Source: Kappaphycus alvarezii (lineage: Eukaryota; Rhodophyta; Florideophyceae; Gigartinales; Solieriaceae). From it: 64,000 bases of DNA. The translations under genes were made by a program, and so were the position numbers. Shown here in pieces: positions 33,880 to 42,475 of the stretch (within the stretch, counting starts at the first letter, position 1; every line of letters begins with the position of its first letter). Below the pieces are notes generated by a model. The model was not told where the DNA came from, did not search any database, and saw only the letters and a program-made list of their open reading frames with translations. The stretch spans positions 1,918,798 through 1,982,797 of the forward strand of contig NADL03000523.1 in NCBI GenBank assembly GCA_002205965.3. The letters are read 5' to 3'.

Positions 33880-34812
33880 AGAAAGTTGGAACTTCAAGGA
33901 CTTCTTTCCAGGGGTATGTTTAAGATCGCCAAACGATCAACAATTCCCGAGAACGACCAAATGTTTGGATCCAGATGGGTGGATCTTCTAAAGAACACCC
34001 CGGATGGAATTATAGAGAAGTATAGACTGGCTGCACAGAACTAACGCGACAAAGGTGCAGCAAAAGTCATGAAGAAGTCTCTAAAGATCATTCATATGGG
34101 CCACAGAGTTGCAGTGGCAACTGCTACTATGATAAAGAAACATCAGTCATACACATGGGACATTTCCCAAGCTTCAGTACAGTCTGAGTAGAAAATAGAA
34201 CGGTCAGTTTACATCATAGCACCACATGGAATGATTTTGCCCAAAGGTCATGTCCTAATGGTACTGAAGCCGCTGTATGGTATTCCAGAGAGCGGTATCC
34301 ACTGGTTTCTCACATATCACACTCACCACATAAAAAGGCCTGGAATGAAATCTACAAAAGTTGATGTATATCTCCTGTTCAAACGACAGCATAAAAAGCT
34401 CGAGGGAGTGACCATCCTACAGGTTGAAGACTCTTTTGGTCATGTAAATTCCTTATTTCTTGATGAAGAAGAGAGAAATTTCACCCAATTCCAACCGAAT
34501 CCAAGAACTATCCTCAAGCCTGGAGATTTCATTGACTTCAATGGCTGCAAGGTTTCTTTACACCTGTCGAACGAATACCATAACAGTCAAGAGCACAAAA
34601 TTAGAAAGCTTGGAATTCCTAACACAGGTGAAGAGCTCATCAGTACTCGTGCTATGATCCAATACATAGGCTCACCTACTAGACCTGACTTGTGCGCCCA
34701 AACCCAACTTGTTGCATTTGAAATGAAGAAGCCAAGCAATGAGACTTATAAGGAGATGGAAAGAATTATCACGTGGTGCAAAAAGATCGAAAACATTGGG
34801 CCCAAGTATTGA
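33880..34812 (+). pseudogene. Element F reverse transcriptase
   Basis: The N-terminal part is shifted between frames (FGSRWVDLLKNTPDGIIEKY near 33960-34020). The main open part 34231-34812 has LKPLYGIPESGIHWFLTYH, LQVEDSFG in place of the catalytic VDD box (the first Asp replaced), and TRAMIQYIGSPTRPDLCA. This is the copia RT pattern. Confidence 0.78.
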
Positions 34813-34821
34813 CCTTTAGAT

Positions 34822-35355
34822 TTGAAAACCTCCAGGATAGCTTTGTTCACACACTCAAGTTTTCCAAATTGCAAGGGTTTCAAATCTCAACTGAGATTTG
34901 TGGTTGTCATTGTAGATGGAAGTTGCAATGCCAATATTCTGCACTACGGAAGCTCGGCATGTAAGAAAGGTACTCGATCACTAATGGCGCCTGAGCTGCA
35001 CGCACTAATCTACGGATTTGACAACGCTTTTGTTGTCCGCGATATACTCAGAGAGGTATTGCGAACGCAACTGGAAATTGATGTTTATGTTGATTCTAGA
35101 ACCGTTTTTAATGTCGTCGAGAAACATGTGAGCACACTCGAGAAGCGTCTGCAAATTTATGCCAATTCGATCAGAGAAAGCCACAAAAATGGGGAACTAC
35201 GAAACCTTTCTTGGAATCCAGGTAGCAAAAATATCGCCAATGGCCTGACAAAAATACTGACTCAAAGGTCTCACCCGATTCAGAAACTGATGCAGACAAA
35301 CAAGTTAGAAGTCTGGCCAGATGGTTGGATTGGAAACTCGAAAGAAAAACCGTGA
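34822..35355 (+). pseudogene. Element F RNase H
   Basis: Open frame of 177 codons: VVVIVDGSCNANILHYGSSA, RSLMAPELHALIYGFD, VYVDSRTVFNVV and WNPGSKNIANGLTK. These are the landmarks of a copia RNase H with the conserved D...E...D. It ends about 40 bp before the 3' LTR. Confidence 0.78.
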
Positions 35356-35396
35356 GTGTGGAACTGGATAAGTAATTTGGTCCCAAAATCTGTAAC

Positions 35397-35843
35397 TGTA
35401 AAATTTGATCATGAATTCAATTCCCTTTCAGTTTGCGTATTAATGGACCACAAATCAGCTCAGTACTTTATGGACGCCGTCGTACAGTACATTGAGATAG
35501 TATTTGTAGAAAAATCACCCAGATTACTTGGGATGGTGGGCGGTGGAAGAAGACAACAAGAAGTAAAAGGACCACACAACCAAACTGTTCATCCCCAACA
35601 AGTACTAATTCTAGCTTGCAAAGGCTGGTCCGGGCATTGCCGAAGACTGGAGACGGTATAGCTATCCCGCTACAGCTCTATCTTAACCTGCACTATACCC
35701 TCGCAGAGCTTTTGGCGAATTCGGCTACATCAGGCGTACGCTCGTGACAAGATACAGTGCGATCGTGGCGTTCTACCCATCAGAGGGCCGCACGCTTCCA
35801 GGTGTACTGCTTATTGCTCACTCCATTTTGAACATTTTCGACA
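35397..35843 (+). repeat. Element F 3' LTR
   Basis: 447 bp, starts TGTAAAATTTGATC and ends TTTTCGACA. The preceding sequence shows no convincing polypurine tract. Confidence 0.86.
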
Positions 35844-35925
35844 CGTACCACTTTGCCGCTTGCAATACCTCTTTTCGAGGAAACTTGGTTCTGAGAATTT
35901 CATCCTTGGTAATTTTATTCCTTTC
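35844..35925 (+). repeat. Old Gypsy-1 LTR, terminal part
   Basis: CACTTTGCCGCTTGCAATACC and GGTTCTGAGAATTTC correspond to the CACTTTTGTCGCTCGCAACACC and GGTTCTAAGTATCTC stretch just before the LTR end in 36980-37059. This completes the LTR split by element F. Confidence 0.6.
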
Positions 35926-36334
35926 AGACATATCACAGCATTTGAGTAAAGTTTTCAGGTTGCTGAGGGCAATAGTGTAAGCGAGTGATTTGTTAAAGTG
36001 GCGGTAATAGAGTTAAAGCCTGGATCACGCCGTTGTCCGGACTAAGCAGTGCCACATAGCCAATCTTTTCAACGTCTGTGTCGAATGATTCTTCTTGAGC
36101 TCGGACTGCAGTCGTAAATTATCCCGTGAACACGCGCAGTTGTCTGTAAAATGCAGAAATGGATAGTACTCCTCAATGTGCACGTGCTTGCGAGACTAAA
36201 ATGATCGATGAGGCCGTTATACAAACCTTATGATAGGGGGTGGCAAGTGGCGGTTCTGTACTGCGAAAGATAAGGGGGCTGAGTTCCGGGGCTTACTAAA
36301 CTATCTTGGACAAGAATTTCCTTCTAAAAGCAAG
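35926..36334. other. No gene recognised
   Basis: Sequence between the two LTRs with no recognisable feature. Confidence 0.4.
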
Positions 36335-36339
36335 AAGCC

Positions 36340-37059
36340 TGATGTGCACAAATTCGCACACGAGAAAATCTAGATGAGGACCATAATTGTATACAGTATT
36401 GGAACTGGGAAGATATTTTTACAGTTTTTGAATTTGCAAGATATTTTTAATTTGGGTGAGTGTGGCAAATTCATCGGTTGATTTTTTATTTTAGGACACA
36501 CTGTCATAGTGGATGTCAATACAGTTCTAGGTTGTGGGTGATACTACGAGTGACTCTGAAAGGTCTATATAATGGCCACATCAATTCCCACCCCTGGCCG
36601 ATAGGTGGCTGGCATGGGTATGGCACCTAGATATTTACCTTGAGGAAATATCTTCTAATGGTCTCTCTGGTTCACACGATTCCCGTGAATGCATTTTATG
36701 GTTATTAGTCTGTTTGTTTGAAGATTTTTAAGGTAGCCAAAGGTCTATATAAGCCGAGTAAACTGCTTCCTTGAGTGGAGGTCAAGCAAGTTGGCAGACA
36801 ACTTCAGGTCAAGCTCCGAGTAGTAGGAAGTTGAGAGTCAACTTCAGACCCAAGAAAACTTTTTCCTAAGCTGGTCGCAGAGCATCAGTGGTAGACGCTG
36901 CCCCTTTTATACTTGCTTGTAGCCCTCTCAGCTCTCTCCCATATACACTGCTTTTTATTTGTTCAACTATACCACGGTAGCACTTTTGTCGCTCGCAACA
37001 CCTCCGTCTTGGGGTAGTTGGTTCTAAGTATCTCTTCTCCCGACGATTTACCCCTATCA
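36340..37059 (+). repeat. Gypsy-1 5' LTR of copy D (short subtype)
   Basis: TGATGTGC to CCCCTATCA, 720 bp, aligned end to end with 3916-4636 inverted. TCTATATAAGCC near 36746 is the TATA box. PBS TGGTACTCTTGTG starts at 37062. Confidence 0.9.
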
Positions 37060-37103
37060 TTTGGTACTCTTGTGTAGGGTCAAACTCCAGACCTGGAAAA
37101 GCA

Positions 37104-38174
37104 ATGCAGCAGGCTGTGAAGTGGCCGGCCTTCCAAACCAAGTACTCGAACCCTTGCATCGTCACGAAGGAAAGACACCCGCACTATCAGCTCTGTTCAA
37201 GCTCAGGGAAGAGATCAAGGAGGGCTGTCCATGCACGTCGTCTAGTCCCTTATCATCAGAGGCCTGAAGAATTCCTTCTCACACAGGACTATGCGCAACC
37301 ACGGGGCATACTCATCTTTAACTATAGAATGATTCCTATGGGAGGAAAAAGGGCCTGGGAATGGATCATCTCGATGACGCGGGACTACTACGAACTCCAC
37401 GTAATCATCCATTTCTACATTAATATATGCCTATGTTTTCGTACGTTGAACGGACCATTGCTACCTGAAGAAGATTTACGACTATTAATAAGAGTTCTAT
37501 TTTCATTCCAAAACGGAAGGTTCACGGAAGCAGGTCCAGAGTTTGTGGAGGTAATATATCATTACTCTATAGGAAGATATGGAATGGTAGCTCCTGGAGA
37601 CTTGTCGCAAACGTATCTGAATATTATCCGTCCAATTTACGTATTTCTCAAGAACAACCAAGACGTGCGACTGATAGGTTACGCCTTACCCCCGGATATG
37701 GAGTACAGACTGGTCCCGTATCCTCTATGGGAACCTTACGTTTCTCCGCTACAAATTGGGAACGTTGGAGGCGGCGAGGATCCTCCTGAAGCAGTGATGA
37801 TGACCAGAGGAGGACCTTCGGGAGACAACAACCCGCCCAGAAGAGGTTCTGGTAGTCCCCCGAGAGGACCTCGTGCAGGTCCCAGTACGTCAGGAGCTGG
37901 TCGCGGCCATTCATCGGGACCGTCCACCACAACTTCATCTCTAGCTCTCCTTCACAACCATGCACAGCATACAGTCGGAAGAAGAAGATTATCTTTTTGG
38001 CTGCGCAATATCTCCGAGGATGCGAACGATGCGCAGGTCAATTCTTATTTCATGATAAGCATCTGTTTATGTTTTAGGGTGCTACATGGACCGCACTTAT
38101 CTTACGAAGATTCGTTCTTGATGATGCGCTTCTTCTTTTCCTATCGGCATCCATTTTGGGGTAGTTGGTTCTAA
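37104..38174 (+). pseudogene. Gypsy-1 copy D pol remnant (integrase C-terminus, D1, partial D2)
   Basis: An open frame of 356 codons that starts in the integrase C-terminal region (KAMQQAVKWPAF) and crosses D1 (about 37350-37740), the Gly/Pro/Ser/Arg linker and the first 55 residues of D2, before running into the LTR end. The long frame without lesions suggests a recent parent. It can no longer supply enzymes. Confidence 0.82.
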
Positions 38175-38313
38175 GTATCTCTTCTCCCGACGATTTACCC
38201 CTATCAAAGCCATCATAGTATTTCACTTTTCCAAAGATATCATGCACCGGTTTGCAGTGCCTTTCCTCATCCTAGCTTTCTTAGATTGTACGGCGTGCAA
38301 CCGATACGCAAAT

Positions 38314-39747
38314 CTACATAGGAGTAGCCACAGTGCCCTTGCAGGGGCAACGACCTGTGTCACACTTCCCGAGACACTTTATACTATTTGCGCAAATCTT
38401 ATATGATGCAAAGTTTTGAAGAACTTCAGGGTAGCCATTCGCGCCACCACTCATACATCTGGCGCCCCCAGCCACGCTTCCAATCACAGCCGGACAAGTT
38501 CCAAAGCTCTGCCCAGGGAAGCACTTGACTCCTTCACTGCCATCGCATTGCTGATCGCATAGCGTGTATTTGCCTTTCTCGCGGGTACTGAAGATGTTCG
38601 GATCCGTAATAACATCACAAACCTCTCTGTCCATCGTGGCGAATCCGGAGTTGACGTAGCATTCTAGGACTTGCCCGCACTTGGCGCAGTCCACTTTCAC
38701 ACATTGTGGTGTAGGGGATCCGGTTGGAACTGTTGTTGGATCTGGTGGAGGGGTGTTTGTCGGCATTGGGGTCACCGGGACCAGTATCATGGGGGTCGAT
38801 GTGGGTGATGCGGATGGCGTCTGCGTTGCCATGGGAGTTGGGGACGGAGAAGGGGTTTGTGTTGGTGTAATATCAGGGGTGGGCGTCGGCGAAGAGGTTG
38901 AAGTCGCTGAGACAATAGGCGTTGGCGTAAGCGAGGGGGAAGGGGTCGGCGAAACACTTGGTGACGGTGTCTGTGAACTCGAGGGTGTGATGCTTGGCGT
39001 CGAAGAGGTGGTTGGTGTGGGCGTCACCGATGTGCTCTCGGACGGTGATGCGCTCGGTGAGGTTGTTGGTGCGGAACCGGGCGTCAGAGGTGGCAGAGTT
39101 TCGATCTCGTCGCATATTCTCTCGGAGATTGGCCCCGCCTGATCTGCGAATGTGCCAAAATTAGTCACTTGGATGAACAAGCTGTCACTTGAGGCGATGG
39201 TTCGCAAATCGGGGCTCGACACACCGGTTCCGACTCCGATTGCAGCAATCAAAGTTCCTGTCGCCTTGATTGCCTCTGCCTCATTGACTCCAAGAGGTTC
39301 GGTGTTATCTACTCCATCAGTAAGCAGGACGATGAAACGATGACCCAATGCACCTAATAGCGAATCCTGACATTCTTTGAGCCCAGCCCCTGAGGATGTT
39401 GCCCCAAAGGATCCCCGCGAGTATGTTTCAATTACTTGGACAAAATCGACTGCGTCAGTCAATCCATTGATTGAGGATGCGGTGGTGGAAAATCTGGCTG
39501 CAGAAAACAAAGAGCCTGGAGCAAGCCCCTCGAGATCGTTTGTTATGGTGATGACTGCGGATCTCTGCTGCTCGTATTCTTGGTTATCGATAGACCCGCT
39601 TTCATCAATAGCGAAGCAGATGTTAGCCGGACTGCAGCTGAGGTTGGCGGTTTGACCATTGACTTTGCCAAGAATAAAGCAGAACAGAGCGATGGTAACA
39701 ATAGTTCTTGATTGCTTAGGGTTATACATATTTCTTGGCGGCGGCAA
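38314..39747 (-). CDS. Secreted von Willebrand factor A-domain protein, copy 2 (intact)
   Basis: 477 residues. N-terminal hydrophobic signal peptide (about 14-31, likely cleavage after VNG). vWA domain about 38-225 with the MIDAS DESGS at 48-52, a likely Thr near 117, and TDG at 143-145. A Ser/Thr/Pro-rich linker (about 226-345) consists of repeated SPTPTP-like units. The C-terminus is a Cys-rich domain (about 350-477). It is predicted to be secreted or wall-bound, with the metal site binding a protein ligand and the linker probably glycosylated. The ATG at 39747 is the first codon after the TATA box. The ligand is unknown. It is the only non-transposon gene here that looks functional. Confidence 0.88.
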   Translation of the reverse strand: MPPPRNMYNPKQSRTIVTIALFCFILGKVNGQTANLSCSPANICFAIDESGSIDNQEYEQQRSAVITITNDLEGLAPGSLFSAARFSTTASSINGLTDAVDFVQVIETYSRGSFGATSSGAGLKECQDSLLGALGHRFIVLLTDGVDNTEPLGVNEAEAIKATGTLIAAIGVGTGVSSPDLRTIASSDSLFIQVTNFGTFADQAGPISERICDEIETLPPLTPGSAPTTSPSASPSESTSVTPTPTTSSTPSITPSSSQTPSPSVSPTPSPSLTPTPIVSATSTSSPTPTPDITPTQTPSPSPTPMATQTPSASPTSTPMILVPVTPMPTNTPPPDPTTVPTGSPTPQCVKVDCAKCGQVLECYVNSGFATMDREVCDVITDPNIFSTREKGKYTLCDQQCDGSEGVKCFPGQSFGTCPAVIGSVAGGARCMSGGANGYPEVLQNFASYKICANSIKCLGKCDTGRCPCKGTVATPM

Positions 39748-39842
39748 AAGTTAGAGTACAGTATATGCCCTTGAAATGATGCGGTGTGCTTAAGGTGTAG
39801 ACACGTCAATCTTGCAATAAGCCTGGAAGCTCTTATTCCCCA

Positions 39843-39850
39843 TTTATATA
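39843..39850 (-). promoter_or_regulatory. TATA box of vWA copy 2
   Basis: TATATAAA on the - strand, 96 bp upstream of the ATG, identical in position to copy 1. Confidence 0.62.
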
Positions 39851-40428
39851 GCACCGATGCAATGGGGGTACACCCAGCGTCACCATGAATAAGTTCATCC
39901 TGTTACTCAAAACGTCACTGTTGTATGGCTGGCCTTACCCCGATAGTTTAAGGGATCACCGTATGCAGTCTCATGTGCGTAAGTTCTTTTGTGAGAGGAA
40001 ATCCCTGGGTAACATCTGATTGAATGATTCAGTGCTGAAGGACAATACAGCTTCCTCCACTTTTGCCCTTCTTCGGGACCTGTTTTCGCGGGAGCTTGAA
40101 ACTTTTTCTAGCTCCTGCAGGCCCTGCGTGGTGTCCGTGAAATATTTCCGCGCCCCATTACACAGAGGCCCCCCACACAGGCCCCAAGTCACGTTGAGTG
40201 AAGTTAGCCATCTTTTGAACTGGGCACAGCTCTACAGTTAAATAACCGTCTTTCAGCAGCTAGCGATGAGTGGGCTGTTATCGAAGAGAAGCAGCGACAA
40301 ATGCAGTCGGTTTATGAGGGATAATTGCACCTTGCAGTCGGTGTAATGTTTGAATAGGACACTACGCATGAAAAACCCGTAGCACAGGCACCCGACTGTT
40401 ACAGGGGAGTGAAGATGATCTTTAAATG

Positions 40429-40541
40429 TGGTGGTAAATCTTTATTGGTTGTACAATGTCGCACAGAAACGTGCGGATGGTATTCATAAATTAACTTCGG
40501 ATGCAGGCGGCGGGTAGAAACCTGTCGCGCCTGCATTATTG
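40429..40541 (-). mobile_element. 113-bp insertion (SR-113 family) with 9-bp target duplication
   Basis: Flanked by CTTTAAATG at 40420-40428 and 40542-40550. vWA copy 1 has the empty site with a single CTTTAAATG (15926-15934), which proves an insertion after the duplication. The same sequence recurs inverted at 3695-3808. It has no coding capacity and no obvious terminal inverted repeats. Inverted, it has two internal hairpins and ends in TTTACCACCA. Confidence 0.85.
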
Positions 40542-41249
40542 CTTTAAATGTACAGATATGAAGTGAGGAAGAAGTTTAATGCGTTCGAGGGCAGAGAATA
40601 TCTGGCCCGGCCGTTGGGAGTGCTCCTAATATCTGTCGCCAGTCATGCAGAGTTTGTTATAATAACAGAGCTGTAAATGAGACTGAGAGAATCTCTTTTC
40701 GAAAATTGTATAGATGCCAGGAATATTATAGGGGGAATTTTTGGGTTATTTGAATGCATGGAAGATGTGGTCGGTTATATCCACGCGGCTAATGCGTTAT
40801 TATAGGTGATAGGGGTAAATCGTCGGGAGAAGAGATATTCAGAATCAACCACCCCAAGAAGGAGGTGTTGCAAGCGACAAAAGTGCTACCGTGGTATAGT
40901 TGAACAAATAAAAAGGAGTGTATAGGGACGACAGTTGAATGGGCTACAAGCAAGTATGGAAGGGGCAGGGTCTACCACCTATGCTTAGTGACTAGGGTAA
41001 AATAAATGCTTCTTGGGTCTGAAGTTGACTCTCAACTTCCTAACTATTTGGGACTGAGCTTGAAGCTGTCTGCCAACTTGCTTGACCTCTCCATGAGGAA
41101 GCGGTTTACTCAGCTTATATAGACTTTTGGCTAACCCTAAAGTCCGAACAAAACTACAGAAGGTACCAAGAAATGCATACAAACAATTTGTGTGGATGAT
41201 ATACTCTAAACAAAAGATACTTAAGAAACTAACAATCAATGAGGTCCTC

Positions 41250-41978
41250 TTATTTCCCATTCTCTAAATCAGATCCAAACAACTCCTCTAAAATATCCAT
41301 GCTGTCCAAGCAGTCCCCACAAATATCTGCGAATGGCTCACGGCTCTCTATTCCCTCCTGGGAGATATCTAAACTACTAAAGATATCTCCATCCGGTTCC
41401 AGCGTCGGCACCACTTGATCCATACTCTCCAGTCCAGGCCCCACCAGTACAACACTTTCCATGCCCCCATTTCCCTCATCCAACTCGTCCTCGTCCTCGT
41501 CATCCTCCTCTTCCTCCTCTTCATCCTCATCCTCATCCTCATCCTCCTCTTCAACCTCATCCTCATCCTCATCCTCCTCTTCAACCTCATCCTCATCCTC
41601 ATCCTCCTCTTCAACCTCATCCTCATCCTCATCCTCCTCTTCATCCTCATCCTCATCCTCATCCTCCTCTTCATCCTCATCCTCATCCTCATCCTCCCCG
41701 TCCTCCTCGTTATTAACCTCATAGACCAATCCAGGGGCTACCCACTCCTCAAAGGTCTCCCCAGCTCCCTCCTCGATGTCCCACTCCTGACCCTCAGGTA
41801 CCTCCTCGGCCTCATCCTCGACGAAGAGCTTGCGGACGAATTCTATTATCTTCTTCTTAGTCTGCCGTCTCAGGTAGTCGTCTGCATCCGTCGGGCCATA
41901 TACTGCGAGCGCAAGGCCGTTTAAGGGGCGAGAGGGGCGGGTTTTAGTGATGGGGGCGGAGGGGCGAAGGTTGCTCAT
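41250..41978 (-). CDS. LTR-encoded acidic protein, intact copy
   Basis: 242 residues, in the sense direction of the element and wholly inside U3, with the stop 129 bp upstream of the LTR TATA box. N-terminal block (about 1-52) with RPLNGLALAVYGPTDADDY then RRQTKKKIIEFVRKLF, basic and helical in look. Middle tract (about 90-170) almost only Glu/Asp, built from 30-bp units coding EEEDEDEDEV. C-terminal block (about 172-242) ends with DICGDCLDSMDILEELFGSD. N- and C-terminal blocks are conserved in the other copies although the acidic tract varies, which argues for selection on the protein. The C-terminus resembles an acidic activation domain. No known family was recognised and the role is unproven. 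Confidence 0.72.
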   Translation of the reverse strand: MSNLRPSAPITKTRPSRPLNGLALAVYGPTDADDYLRRQTKKKIIEFVRKLFVEDEAEEVPEGQEWDIEEGAGETFEEWVAPGLVYEVNNEEDGEDEDEDEDEEEDEDEDEDEEEDEDEDEVEEEDEDEDEVEEEDEDEDEVEEEDEDEDEDEEEEEEDDEDEDELDEGNGGMESVVLVGPGLESMDQVVPTLEPDGDIFSSLDISQEGIESREPFADICGDCLDSMDILEELFGSDLENGK

Positions 41979-42087
41979 TTTGGTTGTAAATGATTGTAGA
42001 CGGAGGATAGAGGGTGTTTTGGGTGTGTTGGGGGAGAGGAGTGATGAGTAAAATGATCAGGGACGTTTGAAACTTGGAATAAAAAGG

Positions 42088-42095
42088 TTTAAATA
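42088..42095 (-). promoter_or_regulatory. TATA-like box of the acidic ORF (copy C LTR)
   Basis: TATTTAAA, 110 bp upstream of the ATG at 41978, equivalent to 11891-11898 and 50070-50077. Confidence 0.55.
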
Positions 42096-42475
42096 GGCTC
42101 CCGGGGCAGGTTCTATCGATTAGGAATAGGTAAAATAAATCTGCAAGGGATTTTGTAGTAGTGCATTTGCGCCCTTTTTCTCAAAAAAAACGAATTTGGA
42201 GGAGGAGGTAAGCAAAAAGGGAAAAAGAACTTGATTCGGGATCGATTCAGAGGGGTAGATACAGTATAAAAATATCTAGATAAAATGGAAGTAAATTTGG
42301 GGAGGACCGCGGTAATGATAAGCGAGGTTCAGGGAGGACGAGGAAGGACCGGAACTGTAAGCACATTTGGACAAGGAGAGGTAGTACAGTAAACTATAGG
42401 CCTGTAGATGACGGCGACAAAAAAAAATCTGCGCCTAACACCCCCCGGACTTAGGTCGAACGTCCCGTCTCGTTC

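Larger units (their letters stand above)
30089..35843 (+). mobile_element. Element F, Ty1/copia retrotransposon
   Basis: Two LTRs (30089-30538 and 35397-35843) enclose gag, integrase, RT and RNase H in copia order. The flanking bases GGTAC (30084-30088) and CGTAC (35844-35848) are a 5-bp target duplication with one change. It lies in a Gypsy-1 LTR, whose sequence continues on both sides. The LTRs differ at many positions and the coding region is full of lesions, so it is old. Confidence 0.9.
36340..38206 (+). mobile_element. Gypsy-1 copy D, internally deleted element with target duplication
   Basis: Perfect 5-bp target duplication AAGCC (36335-36339 and 38207-38211). It consists of a full 5' LTR (36340-37059), the PBS, and about 35 bp of leader. 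A jump of several kb leads to the integrase C-terminus at about 37098, then D1, the linker and part of D2. A second jump near 38153 lands in the last ~54 bp of the LTR. All of gag, protease, RT and most of the integrase are missing. It stands next to vWA copy 2. Confidence 0.9.
38207..40728. repeat. Segmental duplication, vWA locus copy 2
   Basis: Partner of 12463-16092. It starts exactly at the right border of Gypsy-1 copy D (the AAGCC duplication), so the element may mark or have cut the duplication edge. Confidence 0.88.
40807..42440 (-). repeat. Gypsy-1 3' LTR of copy C (long subtype, 1634 bp)
   Basis: In sense TGTTAGGCGC to CCCCTATCA, preceded by the purine tract GTCCGGGGGG (42441-42450). 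It carries the intact acidic ORF (41250-41978), its upstream box (42088-42095) and the LTR TATA (TATATAA at 41115-41121). The outer third matches the solo LTR 50000-50444 closely. Confidence 0.9.

Noticed and set aside
38037..38083. Possible 41-nt spliceosomal intron (GTCAATT ... TATGTTTTAG) in D2 of Gypsy-1 copy D, with a 38-nt version in copy B
   Set aside because: The same stretch is coding in D1 and in D2 of copy C, where it encodes the conserved hydrophobic segment ending ICLCF or ICMCF without GT-AG ends; the length difference is 3 nt and keeps the frame.
41461..41724. CRISPR-like array of 30-bp units
   Set aside because: The units are in-frame codon repeats of an acidic protein without spacers, and the genome is eukaryotic.
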